A stretch of 64,000 nucleotides of DNA from CAYNST01 sp964434105 (lineage in GTDB: Bacteria; Pseudomonadota; Gammaproteobacteria; Pseudomonadales; Cellvibrionaceae): positions 1-64,000 of the forward strand of contig CAYSTJ010000013.1 in the NCBI GenBank assembly GCA_964434105.1, read 5' to 3'. Position 1 is the stretch's first letter. Every line of letters starts with the position of its first letter. The notes beneath the pieces were generated by a model. That model searched no databases. It was not told the origin of the DNA and saw only the letters and a list, made by a program, of their open reading frames with translations. This document shows positions 6,866 through 15,541 of this stretch, piece after piece. Position numbers and translations under genes: made by a program.

Positions 6866-8083
6866 ATGCGCAAAAAAGTAGAATTTATGAGCAATGGAAC
6901 CACTCTGGCCGGTACTATTGAGATGCCCGCCTCACAAGTGTTGAGCTATGGTATTTTTGCTCATTGCTTCACCTGCGGCAAGGATATCGCTGCCGCGTCG
7001 CGCATTGCACAGGCACTGACAGCCAAGGGCATTGCACTGCTCAGGTTTGACTTTACGGGCCTGGGTAACAGTGATGGCGACTTTGCCAACTCCAACTTTT
7101 CCTCCAATATTCAGGATCTGTTGAGCGCGGCAAAATACCTGGAAATGAATTTCGCGGCGCCGGAATTTTTAATAGGTCACAGCCTGGGCGGGGCCGCAGT
7201 GTTGGCGATGGCCAACCAACTGCCCAGCGTCAAGGCCGTAGTGACTATTGGGGCGCCATATCAGGCCAATCATGTAACGCATAACTTTGCGGCATCCATT
7301 GATGATATTCGTCGTGATGGTAAGGCAGAAGTCACACTGGGTCTTCGAAAGTTCACCATAAAAAAGCAATTTCTTGACGACCTGGAGGCTTATTCCGATC
7401 ACGATATTGCACGCATGAAGAAGGCTCTGCTGATCTGCCACTCGCCACTGGATGCCACGGTTGATATCAGTGAGGCGGAAAAAATCTATCGCGCGGCCAG
7501 GCATCCGAAGAGCTTTGTGAGCCTGGACACCGCCGATCACCTCCTGACCCAAAAGCAGGACTCGTCCTATGTGGCGGACGTTATTGCCGGCTGGGCCGGG
7601 CGTTACGTGAGTTTGACTCCCGCCGAGGTTCACAAGCACAATGCCAGTGCCGGTCAGGTAGTGGTGGCAGAAAAGAATCACAGGTTCACTCTGCATGTCA
7701 GCAGTGACAGCCACTATTGGCTGGCAGACGAACCGACAAAAATGGGCGGTGATAATATGGGTCCGGATCCCTATGAGCATTTACTGGCGGCATTGGGCTC
7801 GTGCACGGTCATGACACTTCGAATGTATGCCACGCATAAATCTCTGGACTTGAAACATATCGTCGTTACCCTTCGGCATGAACACGAACATTTGAAGGAT
7901 TGCGAAGAACCTGAAAAAGAAAGTGCAAAGATTGAAGTTATCCATCGCACCATTGAGCTTGAGGGTGACCTCAGTGAACAGCAGCGCAAGCGACTATTAC
8001 AGATAGCCAACCAATGCCCGGTACATAAGACGCTCCTGGGGACCTTGCAGGTACGTACAGACCTGCGTGATGCCGGCCAATAA
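6866..8083 (+). CDS. Alpha/beta hydrolase-OsmC fusion protein
   Basis: A two-domain protein of 405 residues. Residues ~1-255 are an alpha/beta hydrolase: the nucleophile elbow IGHSLGGAAV gives the Ser, an acid follows in HSPLDATVD, and the His is in DTADHLLT. Residues ~270-400 are an OsmC/Ohr-like domain with the first peroxidatic Cys in LGSCTVMTLRMYA and the second in ANQCPVHKTL. OsmC proteins reduce organic hydroperoxides through a Cys pair. The fusion is known in several proteobacteria and suggests coupled hydrolysis of an ester and reduction of a peroxide, though the substrate is unknown. Confidence 0.9.
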   Translation: MRKKVEFMSNGTTLAGTIEMPASQVLSYGIFAHCFTCGKDIAAASRIAQALTAKGIALLRFDFTGLGNSDGDFANSNFSSNIQDLLSAAKYLEMNFAAPEFLIGHSLGGAAVLAMANQLPSVKAVVTIGAPYQANHVTHNFAASIDDIRRDGKAEVTLGLRKFTIKKQFLDDLEAYSDHDIARMKKALLICHSPLDATVDISEAEKIYRAARHPKSFVSLDTADHLLTQKQDSSYVADVIAGWAGRYVSLTPAEVHKHNASAGQVVVAEKNHRFTLHVSSDSHYWLADEPTKMGGDNMGPDPYEHLLAALGSCTVMTLRMYATHKSLDLKHIVVTLRHEHEHLKDCEEPEKESAKIEVIHRTIELEGDLSEQQRKRLLQIANQCPVHKTLLGTLQVRTDLRDAGQ

Positions 8084-8251
8084 GCAACCGGGCTGCCTGC
8101 AAGGCCGAGTCGCTCACGCACCACCTGAGTATGGCAGCATGACAGTCAAGCCCGGGTTCGTGCCGCTGGCGTGCAAGCTATGCACTGGCGGCCCATCACA
8201 AGTACACGCACCCCGACCGAAAATTTATCCACCTGACAAGAGTGATTGACG

Positions 8252-8812
8252 ATGTTGAAACTTCAAACCATTATTTGCAGCACCCGCCCTGGCCGTATCG
8301 GCCCCAGCATTGCCGAGTGGTTCAACGGGTATGCCGCCGCTCACGGTCGCTTTGACTGCAGCATGGTAGATTTGGCCGAGGCTAATCTGCCCGTCTATAA
8401 CGAACCCAACCACCCCAGCCAACAAAAATACGAACACGAGCATACCAGGGCCTGGGCCCGCTCTGTGGCTGACGCGGATGCCTATGTGTTCATCCTGCCG
8501 GAATACAATTTCTGCCCCCCGCCCGCGTTTTTCAACGCGCTTAATTACGTCTACCGGGAGTGGAACTACAAGGCCTGCGGCTTCGTCAGCTATGGTGGGG
8601 CATCCGGCGGGCTGCGCTCCGCCCAACTCGCCAAACAGCTGGTCACCACCTTGAAAATGATGCCAATGACCGAGGGCGTGATGGTGCAGATGGCGGGATC
8701 GCTCATCGACGACACGCGCAAATTCCAGGCGAATGGAAGCCACGAGAGGTCCGCTACCACCATGCTCGACGAACTGGACAAATGGGCTCAGGCTCTGAAA
8801 ACCATCCGCTAA
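8252..8812 (+). CDS. NADPH-dependent FMN reductase family flavoprotein
   Basis: A 186-residue flavodoxin-fold protein of the NADPH-dependent FMN reductase family (ArsH/ChrR/SsuE relatives). The N-terminal phosphate-binding loop is ICSTRPGRIGPSIAEW, and the second conserved block is FILPEYNFCPPPAFFNALNY, which contacts the flavin. YGGASGGLRSAQ is the third. ATG at 8252 is preferred over an in-frame TTG at 8246, since CAAGAG lies at a suitable distance. It follows the hydrolase-OsmC gene by 168 bases on the same strand and may join it in an oxidative-stress response, which is an inference. Confidence 0.87.
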   Translation: MLKLQTIICSTRPGRIGPSIAEWFNGYAAAHGRFDCSMVDLAEANLPVYNEPNHPSQQKYEHEHTRAWARSVADADAYVFILPEYNFCPPPAFFNALNYVYREWNYKACGFVSYGGASGGLRSAQLAKQLVTTLKMMPMTEGVMVQMAGSLIDDTRKFQANGSHERSATTMLDELDKWAQALKTIR

Positions 8813-8890
8813 GTCGAACGTTTGGGGCCTGACAGAACAAATCCTGACGCAATCTGAACAGTTACGACAGGCGCTGAATCGTTACTATTT

Positions 8891-8952
8891 ATATAAAGCC
8901 AAGAACCGGTTATATAAAGCCAAAGGACCGGTTGTAAAAGCCAAAGGACCGG
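8891..8952. repeat. Three tandem ~20-bp repeats
   Basis: Three consecutive units of the form (A)TATAAAGCCAAAGGACCGGT occur at about 8891-8911, 8912-8933 and 8934-8952. The first has AAGAACC in place of AAAGGACC and the third starts GTAAAAGCC. Too few and too short for a CRISPR array. The last unit doubles as the left arm of the hairpin at 8938-8974. Confidence 0.75.
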
Positions 8953-8974
8953 ACGTGCCCGGGGCCTTTGGCTT
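8938..8974 (+). terminator. Hairpin, terminator-like, after FMN reductase
   Basis: A perfect 10-base stem AAGCCAAAGG / CCTTTGGCTT (8938-8947 and 8965-8974) encloses a GC-rich loop that can pair further. It lies 126 bases after the FMN reductase stop. There is only a weak T-stretch after it (GTCTTC), so termination efficiency is uncertain. Confidence 0.45.
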
Positions 8975-9192
8975 GTCTTCGACGCAGCGCTACACTCGGT
9001 ACGGTTTGTTAGAATTGGAATACGCGGTCTTAAATCGCGCCAACAAATTCAATGATCCGTGTTCCGCGGTCGCGGCGTTTTAGCGCATGCACCACCATTC
9101 TTTCCTGCGGAATAGCTGACACACAAAGAACGCCCAGCGCCCCGCCCTGCTTAAACTGAACGGCAGACGCTGTCAAAAAAGTTACTATCTTT

Positions 9193-9759
9193 TTAGAACT
9201 GCGAGTCGCAGATCATTGATTCAATTGTTTCGTTGCTGATGTTTGCATCTGCGCGAGGAATAGAGACAACCGCACTGGTTGGCGCGAAAAGAGACGCTGG
9301 CGCGGTGAGCTTGCCATCAACGACGGAATACCTGACATCGACCTCCAGAAGCCGACCGGCGCTGACTACATTCAGCGTGAACGTGCCATCCCCGCTCTCA
9401 GTGATTGTGCCGTAAGTCATCTGCTCATAACAATTTTGATAATTTTCTGCGTAATCATCCCCCAGAAAATCGTACTCCGCGTACATGCCCGATTCGCTGA
9501 TCACAACGTAGGCTTCGTCGAACGCGGTAACGCCATTCTTTTCTACCTCAGCGCTTTGGTCCCATACCCCCGCAATGTCGCCAACCGACTGCGCGGGTTT
9601 GCCATGCTCTGCGTCCATGCTAAGGCCACCAGCACCTCCGCTATGGATTTCCGGCCCACCTCCGCTATCCCCGGCGTCACCGCCGCCACCGCCACTGCAA
9701 GCACTCAAGCCGAGCACGCAAAATAGAATAAGCAAAGTCATTTTGTTACGATGATCCAT
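9193..9759 (-). CDS. Hypothetical lipoprotein
   Basis: A 188-residue protein with a lipoprotein signal peptide (LLILFCVLGLSACSGG, lipobox LSAC, Cys at residue 21) followed by a Gly-rich linker to about residue 50. The mature part contains DIAGVWDQSAEVE and later TYGTITESGDGTF, a pattern of small beta-sheet lipocalin-like modules, but no family is certain. AAGGAG stands 8 bases before the ATG at 9759. Two Cys residues (in YQNCYEQ and SMICDSQF) could form a disulfide. First of four small minus-strand genes of unknown role between the FMN reductase and parE. Confidence 0.75.
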   Translation of the reverse strand: MDHRNKMTLLILFCVLGLSACSGGGGGDAGDSGGGPEIHSGGAGGLSMDAEHGKPAQSVGDIAGVWDQSAEVEKNGVTAFDEAYVVISESGMYAEYDFLGDDYAENYQNCYEQMTYGTITESGDGTFTLNVVSAGRLLEVDVRYSVVDGKLTAPASLFAPTSAVVSIPRADANISNETIESMICDSQF

Positions 9760-9788
9760 GTGTCTATCTCCTTAATAAGTCATTTAGT

Positions 9789-9814
9789 AGCCGCGCAATA
9801 TTGCGCGGCTTTTT
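9789..9814 (+). terminator. Perfect hairpin with T-tract
   Basis: AGCCGCGCAATATTGCGCGGCT (9789-9810) is fully self-complementary and is followed on the plus strand by TTTT. It looks like a rho-independent terminator for plus-strand transcripts, yet no plus-strand gene precedes it. On the minus strand it separates the zinc-ribbon gene from the lipoprotein gene. Confidence 0.5.
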
Positions 9815-9879
9815 CGAAAAAGCAAGGCAATTTATCCCAGGTACATGACCCGATTCCAGCACGCACGTCGCATCAAAGG

Positions 9880-10284
9880 CTAACGCCTCAACGCTCTGGT
9901 GACATAGCTTTCAAGTTCGTCAACACCGACAACCTGCGCTGATTCGCCCATCTCCCCAACGATAGAAAATTTTATTCCTCTGCACTTAAGGCTTTTCCGG
10001 TGTTCTGCCAGAACAGCTCGAATTTTCTCCAAACGCTCTTCATCCTGCTTCAGCACCTTATCCGCTTTGCCGCAGTAACCGCAGTGGATGCCGTCTTTAG
10101 AGCCAACCGCAAACGCTTTGCCGCAACGTGGACAAAGGTAGTGCATCATGGCCAAAATGAAAAAGACAACAGGCCCCAGGAACAAGCACAGTACGGACCA
10201 GAGAAATGGATTTCGGTTTCTTCTAACCGCCAGTATCGCGGTCGGGATCACGAACATGATAAAGACAATAACGATTTTGGTCAT
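9880..10284 (-). CDS. Hypothetical membrane protein with zinc ribbon
   Basis: A 134-residue protein with two membrane helices at the N-terminus (residues ~3-20, VIVFIMFVIPTAILAV, and ~28-46, WSVLCLFLGPVVFFILAMM) followed by a zinc ribbon made of CPRCGKAF and HCGYCG. The rest is a soluble helical segment. The start at 10284 is preferred to 10305, since TGGAG is placed 8 bases before that ATG. The function is not recognised; such helix-ribbon proteins may sense or scaffold at the inner membrane. Unknown family, but the organised Cys pairs and helices support a real gene. Confidence 0.7.
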   Translation of the reverse strand: MTKIVIVFIMFVIPTAILAVRRNRNPFLWSVLCLFLGPVVFFILAMMHYLCPRCGKAFAVGSKDGIHCGYCGKADKVLKQDEERLEKIRAVLAEHRKSLKCRGIKFSIVGEMGESAQVVGVDELESYVTRALRR

Positions 10285-10704
10285 GACATTACTCCATGTA
10301 GTCATGTGGGATTAAATGGCTGATGTTTGAGACCATGTTCATTCGGGCCTCAATATCAAACCACTCAGTAACGAAGAGATTAAGCGTCCTGAACTTTTTT
10401 CATTTTACTACTGGTCGGAACACCTCCCACTCCAGGGCGATATGGCTACCCCATACCAACCCGTGTGGCGTATTTCACCAGAAAATCCGGTACCCGGAAA
10501 ACAGTGTTCAATCATCATAGACACTACATTCTTAACCGGAACATGGATAGGGAACAAGCGCCCGAAATCCAGGAGAGTTGGCAAAGGGCCGATGTACTTT
10601 TTTTGGTAACGCCAGCAACCTGCAATGCCGGGTGGCCCGCTTTCGAGCCGATTGGTCGAAATATGACAGCCTGCACGACTCCCGCCAGTTCACCATAAAT
10701 ATCC
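10285..10704. other. Intergenic, no supported gene
   Basis: About 420 bases. An open plus frame at 10578-10784 reads protein-like but has no ribosome site and runs into the 3' end of the opposite lipoprotein gene, so it is not accepted. No repeat or terminator was seen. Confidence 0.45.
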
Positions 10705-11064
10705 TTATCGAAACTCGTGCGCGTGAAGTCGCATCGCTTCGCACTGCCAATCAGGATGGCCGACACTTTGTGCGGATTCTTTGAACAACCCGTATCGCTC
10801 TTCTGCGGGCGCGTAATTAACGGCCGTCCATGCAACACGCACATCACTTTCCACTTCTATTCGGTCGTCAAGCTTCTTGAGTAGTGCCTCATTACGGGCC
10901 GACGGATCCAACGCTTTATAATCTTCGCGACCAGCTATTTCAGAAAACACTTCGCAGAAAAGATCAAACGCTTCTGCCTGCTCATTCTTGAATGCAAAAA
11001 AATGACTGCTATCTGAACAACCTACTGTGCAAAGTAAAAAGCAGCCGACTGCCAGCAGTTTCAT
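10705..11064 (-). CDS. Small hypothetical lipoprotein
   Basis: A 119-residue protein starting MKLLAVGCFLLCTVGCSDSS, a lipoprotein signal with lipobox TVGC (Cys16). The mature region is helical and acidic (EAFDLFCEVFSEIAGREDY, then DWQCEAMRLHAHEF) with two Cys. Its ATG overlaps the stop of the upstream gene by four bases (ATGA), and GAGG lies within that gene, so the two are translationally coupled. No family recognised. The mature domain may work with its partner at the inner leaflet of the outer membrane or in the periplasm. Confidence 0.7.
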   Translation of the reverse strand: MKLLAVGCFLLCTVGCSDSSHFFAFKNEQAEAFDLFCEVFSEIAGREDYKALDPSARNEALLKKLDDRIEVESDVRVAWTAVNYAPAEERYGLFKESAQSVGHPDWQCEAMRLHAHEFR

Positions 11065-11615
11065 TTTCTAATAACCTCGAAATCGACCAAGCCTTGATTA
11101 TCCTCTTTCAAGGGCTTCTTTGGTCGGAACATGCGGACGTAGTCGGATGGGGTATAATCTCTTACGAGGTTATTGCATGCGTCCGTAATATACACCCAAA
11201 GGCCCTTATCACTTATCCAGGCAGTACCTCCTTCCGAGGCAATTCGCATTGCATTGATTTGCGGGGCAGCCAATCCATAGTAGTAACACGCTTTGTTATG
11301 GGGCGCGTACTTTTCCGGCTCTTTCGCCTTTACCAGGTCGAGCTTTTGATTAATGCGATCGTCCACTACAGCTTTCACTAATGAAACCGCTGTCGACGCA
11401 CCACCAGATACAAACCCAGAGAGGTATATACCCACATCGACTGAACTGGGGGACCCGATTTTGGTTGTGTGATTAACTAGCCAGACTGCCGGTGTTACGA
11501 GTTTTCCCGCAACTTTTTTACCCAGTTGATCCAGGCTGATTGACGCTATAGTACTGTTAATGGTCTGAATAAGATTGGTGTTATCTTTGATTTGTTTCTC
11601 TATTGAAACATCCAT
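11061..11615 (-). CDS. Hypothetical protein, coupled to lipoprotein gene
   Basis: A 184-residue protein of unknown family. The N-terminal half (residues ~1-60) is amphipathic with IKDNTNLIQTINSTIASISL and VAGKLVTPAVWLVNHT. Next comes a Gly/Ser/Ala-rich apolar stretch (GIYLSGFVSGGASTAVSLVKAV) that could be a membrane-active segment. The C-terminus contains CYYYGLAAPQINAMRIASEG, then TAWISDKGLWVYI and a basic-acidic tail. No export signal is evident. The start at 11615 is chosen because AGGGA precedes it at a good distance. It forms an overlapping operon with the lipoprotein at 10705, a layout reminiscent of effector-immunity pairs, though no motif proves that. Confidence 0.65.
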   Translation of the reverse strand: MDVSIEKQIKDNTNLIQTINSTIASISLDQLGKKVAGKLVTPAVWLVNHTTKIGSPSSVDVGIYLSGFVSGGASTAVSLVKAVVDDRINQKLDLVKAKEPEKYAPHNKACYYYGLAAPQINAMRIASEGGTAWISDKGLWVYITDACNNLVRDYTPSDYVRMFRPKKPLKEDNQGLVDFEVIRK

Positions 11616-11796
11616 GTGCGTATCCCTACTATTCATGCGCGGATAAAAATCCAGCTGGCGAGTCCTGTTCTCACTGGCGTTGAGAGAATCCTACGGCAAT
11701 TTAACATCGAGTTCCAGCACAATCTGACAAGATCGAAGAATCTGTAACAGAGGATTCCAGCCGATTTGCAGATACAAGCTTTTCAACGATTATCAA

Positions 11797-13686
11797 TCAC
11801 TCATTAACCGTCGCCCTGTCACCATATTCTTCCAGCCACACCCGTCGGTCCGAGGCGCGCTTTTTGGCGAGCATCATGTCCATGACCTGCATGGTGTCGT
11901 CGCCTTCGTCGAGTACCAGCTGCACGAGGCGTCGGGTATCGGCGGCCATGGTTGTTTCGCGCAGTTGCAGCGGGTTCATTTCGCCCAGTCCCTTGAAGCG
12001 TTGCACATTGACTTTGCCTTTTTTCTTTTCGGCAATTATGCGGTCGAGAATGCCCTGCTTTTCGCTGTCGTCCAGCGCGTAGTAAACATCCTGCCCAATA
12101 TCGATTCGATACAGGGGCGGCATGGCCACGAAAATGTGGCCGGCACGGACCAGCGCCGGAAAATGGCGCACAAACAGCGCGCACAGCAGCGTGGCGATGT
12201 GGAGCCCATCGGAATCGGCATCGGCCAGAATGCAGACCTTGTGGTAGCGCAGCTGGGATAGCTCTGTGCTGCCGGGGTCTACCCCCAGTGCTACCGAAAT
12301 ATCGTGAACTTCCTGAGACGCCAGCACCTGCGAGCTTTCGACCTCCCAGGTGTTCAGGATTTTGCCCCGCAACGGCATGATCGCCTGGGTTTCGCGGTCA
12401 CGTGCCTGTTTGGCGGAGCCGCCGGCGGAATCACCTTCCACCAGAAACAGCTCGCCGCGGGATGGGTCATCACTGGCGCAATCGGCCAGTTTGCCCGGCA
12501 AGGCCGGCCCCTGGGTTATTTTCTTGCGCGCGACTTTTTTGCCGGCACGGGCGCGTTTGTTGGCGTTGTTGATACAGAAGTCGGCCAGGCGGTCGCCCTC
12601 TTCCGTATGCTGATTCAGCCATAAACTGAAGGAATCCTTGGTTACGCCGGAGATAAACGCTGCCGCTTCGCGGGAAGTCAGTCGCTCTTTGGTTTGACCG
12701 GAAAACTGCGGATCCGCCAGCTTGAACGACAATACAAAACAGCAGTTGACCCAGATATCGTCGGGTGCGAGTTTTATGCCGCGCGGGATCAGGTTGCGCA
12801 GTTCGCAGTATTCGCGCATGGCATCCAGCAGGCCAGTACGCAGGCCGTTAACGTGGGTGCCGCCCATGGCCGTCGGAATAAGGTTGACGTAGCTTTCCTG
12901 TACCAGCTCACCGCCTTCGGGCAACCACTGCACCGCCCAATCCACGGCTTCACGCTGGGCGCTGAATGAACCCACAAAGGGCTCGGCGGGCAAAGTTTGC
13001 CAGCCCGTGGTCGCGGTTTGCAGATAGTCCCGCAAGCCATCCTCGTATAGCCACTCCTCTTGCTCGCCACTGTTTTCATCCAGAAAAATCACTCGCAGGC
13101 CCGGGCACAATACGGCTTTGGCCCGCAGCACATGTCGCAGGCGCGATACGGAAAACCGCGGTGAGTCAAAATAGCCCGGATCGGGCAAAAACCGCAGACT
13201 GGTACCGGTATTGCGCTTGCCGCAGGTGTCTATGACCTGCAGATCCGATACCTTGTTGCCGTGCTGAAAGCCGATGCGATGCACCTGACCGTCGCGCCGA
13301 ATGGTCACTTCAAGCAGTTTCGACAATGCATTGACCACTGATACGCCAACACCGTGCAGACCACCGGAGAACTGGTAGTTTTTATTGGAGAACTTGCCCC
13401 CCGCGTGCAGCGTGGACAAAATCACTTCGACGCCGGGCTTTTTTTGCTCAGGATGAATATCCACCGGCATACCGCGACCATCGTCGGCGACGGTCACGGA
13501 GTTGTCCTTGTGCAGAATCACATTCAGGGTTTTGGCGTGGCCGGCCAGTGCTTCGTCGACGCTGTTGTCGATCACCTCCTGCGCCAGATGGTTGGGGCGC
13601 GTGGTGTCGGTATACATACCGGGACGCTTTTTGACCGGGTCCAGGCCCGTGAGTACTTCAATATCTTCTGCTGTGTAATTAGCCAT
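11797..13686 (-). CDS. parE: DNA topoisomerase IV subunit B
   Basis: The ATPase subunit of topoisomerase IV (629 residues), which with ParC decatenates daughter chromosomes. The GHKL ATPase begins TGLDPVKKRPGMYTDTTRPN, with the catalytic region VIDNSVDEALAG and the G-loop SGGLHGVGVSVVNALS. The Toprim domain shows ELFLVEGDSAGGSAKQARDR and the metal-binding DADSDGLHIATLL. It lacks the large insertion of proteobacterial GyrB, which supports ParE. The start is set at MANYTAEDIEVLTG; the longer open frame upstream to 13839 overlaps yqiA and is not homologous. It is last in the nudF-yqiB-cpdA-yqiA-parE run. Confidence 0.95.
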   Translation of the reverse strand: MANYTAEDIEVLTGLDPVKKRPGMYTDTTRPNHLAQEVIDNSVDEALAGHAKTLNVILHKDNSVTVADDGRGMPVDIHPEQKKPGVEVILSTLHAGGKFSNKNYQFSGGLHGVGVSVVNALSKLLEVTIRRDGQVHRIGFQHGNKVSDLQVIDTCGKRNTGTSLRFLPDPGYFDSPRFSVSRLRHVLRAKAVLCPGLRVIFLDENSGEQEEWLYEDGLRDYLQTATTGWQTLPAEPFVGSFSAQREAVDWAVQWLPEGGELVQESYVNLIPTAMGGTHVNGLRTGLLDAMREYCELRNLIPRGIKLAPDDIWVNCCFVLSFKLADPQFSGQTKERLTSREAAAFISGVTKDSFSLWLNQHTEEGDRLADFCINNANKRARAGKKVARKKITQGPALPGKLADCASDDPSRGELFLVEGDSAGGSAKQARDRETQAIMPLRGKILNTWEVESSQVLASQEVHDISVALGVDPGSTELSQLRYHKVCILADADSDGLHIATLLCALFVRHFPALVRAGHIFVAMPPLYRIDIGQDVYYALDDSEKQGILDRIIAEKKKGKVNVQRFKGLGEMNPLQLRETTMAADTRRLVQLVLDEGDDTMQVMDMMLAKKRASDRRVWLEEYGDRATVNE

Positions 13687-13735
13687 AAATTCCGTTAGGG
13701 TTGTACCGAGGAGAATAACCGCCGCAGACGCGGGA

Positions 13736-14305
13736 TCAGTCGAGAAAGTCGACGATTTGCGGTATCCAGCGGTCAAAGTGTTCGAATGAATGATTGCCAC
13801 CTGGCTCGATGGTCTGGCGACAACCACGGTAAAAATCAACCGCGTGGCGATAATCCAGCGTCATGTCACCGGTCTGAACCAGCAGCCAGTAGCGGTCAGG
13901 ATCGGTAATCCGGGGGCTGACCTGTTGCAGGAAGTCGAGATCCTGATCCGATAAAACCGTATCGGCACCGGTATAGTAGTGAGTTAGGGTTTGACCAACA
14001 AGGTTTTTGAATCGACGCTGTGGCTCCACGGCCGGATTAATCAACACGGCTTTGCACCCGGTGCGTTCGGCAAGGACTGTGGCCCAGAAGCCGCCCAGCG
14101 AGCTGCCGACCAGCCTGAACGACGCGTCCGGCCGCGATTCGACCAGATCGGTTAAAGCCTGCAATGCCTGCTGGGGATAGGACGAGAGATCGGGGCATTC
14201 AAACTGCCAGTGTGGTTTATTCCGGGCCAGCCATTGCCGGCACTGCTGTGCCTTGGTCGATTGGGAGGCGCTGAGAAAACCATGGATATAAAGTAAGGTC
14301 GGCAT
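13736..14305 (-). CDS. yqiA: YqiA family esterase
   Basis: A 189-residue alpha/beta hydrolase of the YqiA family (small esterases active on short acyl or CoA esters). MPTLLYIHGFLSASQSTKAQ is the family start. The nucleophile Ser is in LVGSSLGGFWATVL, and the catalytic His in EPGGNHSFEHFD. It lies just upstream of parE and downstream of cpdA, the conserved proteobacterial order. The 49-base gap to parE suggests co-transcription. Confidence 0.92.
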   Translation of the reverse strand: MPTLLYIHGFLSASQSTKAQQCRQWLARNKPHWQFECPDLSSYPQQALQALTDLVESRPDASFRLVGSSLGGFWATVLAERTGCKAVLINPAVEPQRRFKNLVGQTLTHYYTGADTVLSDQDLDFLQQVSPRITDPDRYWLLVQTGDMTLDYRHAVDFYRGCRQTIEPGGNHSFEHFDRWIPQIVDFLD

Positions 14306-14478
14306 AAAATGAGCCCCGGATTCAGAAACAACAGCGAGCAGGACTCACTGAAAAGGGCGCAAAGTATCAGAAGTGTAGGCCATGCCTGTCAAGTGAAGCC
14401 GGCCACCGGTCCTGGATGACGCGCTGATCAGGTGGGTGCCGCTGAACAGTTCCGCAACGGCAACCCCTTGAACTCTCG

Positions 14479-15300
14479 CTAATATCCGGATGACGCGTAG
14501 TCAATAGCGTACCTGGTCTGTTTGATGCGATTGACTGTTGACCGATAACTTCCATCCTGAAAAAACTCATACACCCGGAAACCCGGCATGACATTGTCGA
14601 TGGCAAAGTCATGACTGAGGGGCTTGAACTGGACACAGGTAGACGGCGTCGCCAACAGATCGACACCGCGCCGGACGGAATAAAACTCCTGGTGGACGTG
14701 TCCCCAGGATACGGCTTTCACATTGTTGAACTGGTCAATTACGCCGAAAAATTCATGGGCATTGCTGACCGTGTAGGTATCCAGCCAGGTACACCCCACC
14801 GGTACCATCTGGTGATGCAGAAATATCATGGTGGGTGATATCGGGTCTGACTCCAGCAAATTGCGCAGGCGCTGAATTTCGGCCGGATGCAGCTCTCCCC
14901 GCTCCTCAAACGGAACGCGGGAATTCAGCAGAATGAACCGCCAGTCACCAAACACGACGTAGTTGGTCAGCGGTGTGGTAATCGATGCCGGCGCGCTGGA
15001 CAGCTTGCGCATGTTGGACGGATGGTCATGATTGCCTTCCAGCCAGGCAAGCGGGGTTGCCGGGAAATGGCGGTTGACTGCGGCAATAAACCGTTCATAC
15101 GACGCGAGTGTGCCATCGTTCGACATATCGCCCGACGCCAGAATCAGGTCGTAAGCAGCGTCCTGTTGGCTGGCCCGGATCAGCACATCTTCAAAACTCT
15201 CTGCGGTGCGCAATCCGATCAGGCTTTCGTCGCTGTGCTCGCCCAAATGACTGTCGGTTAACTGCAAAACCCGCATGGGATTGCCGATTGCCCGGGTCAT
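14479..15300 (-). CDS. cpdA: 3',5'-cyclic-AMP phosphodiesterase
   Basis: A class III phosphodiesterase (273 residues) that hydrolyses cAMP to AMP. The metallophosphoesterase motifs are in order: QLTDSHLG, LASGDMSNDG, LEGNHDHP, FLHHQMVPVG and SWGHVHQEF, which bind the two metals. The length matches CpdA. It sits between yqiB and yqiA as in Pseudomonas and Escherichia. By lowering cAMP it would tune Crp/Vfr regulation; in Pseudomonas this pathway is linked to the Chp system that is also present here. Confidence 0.92.
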   Translation of the reverse strand: MTRAIGNPMRVLQLTDSHLGEHSDESLIGLRTAESFEDVLIRASQQDAAYDLILASGDMSNDGTLASYERFIAAVNRHFPATPLAWLEGNHDHPSNMRKLSSAPASITTPLTNYVVFGDWRFILLNSRVPFEERGELHPAEIQRLRNLLESDPISPTMIFLHHQMVPVGCTWLDTYTVSNAHEFFGVIDQFNNVKAVSWGHVHQEFYSVRRGVDLLATPSTCVQFKPLSHDFAIDNVMPGFRVYEFFQDGSYRSTVNRIKQTRYAIDYASSGY

Positions 15301-15541
15301 AGTCCTTCACCTTCTAGAATAAAATCCATAATTGTATGTCCGCTGCCGGTGTGGTGATGTGGCTGACAGGACAGCCGTGTCTACTCGTCTTGATCACGCT
15401 ATTCTGCATAATCACACTTTCGCTGAATACCCGAAACCTGCTGCAGACTCTACGAATGCGCCGACCAGCCAGACCAGGGCGTATGTTCTAAGTTTGTACT
15501 TTAGTAAGCATTTATCCAGCAAGGATTCACGCGAAGGCGGA

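Larger units (their letters stand above)
8813..9192. other. Intergenic with tandem repeats and an open remnant frame
   Basis: This 380-base gap holds the repeat cluster at 8891-8974. On the minus strand from ~9185 to a TAA at 9030-9032 a frame without ATG reads about 50 residues including QFKQGGALGVLCVSAIPQER and HALKRRDRGTRIIEFVGAI. It looks protein-like but has no start and no recognised family, so it may be a gene remnant. Confidence 0.4.

Noticed and set aside
8891..8952. CRISPR-like repeats
   Set aside because: Only three contiguous units with no spacers, and no Cas genes nearby.
10578..10784. Open plus frame, 68 residues
   Set aside because: It overlaps the end of the opposite lipoprotein gene, has no ribosome site and no recognisable sequence.
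13687..13839. N-terminal extension of parE
   Set aside because: ParE homology starts at MANYTAEDIEVLTG (13686) and the extension overlaps the yqiA end.
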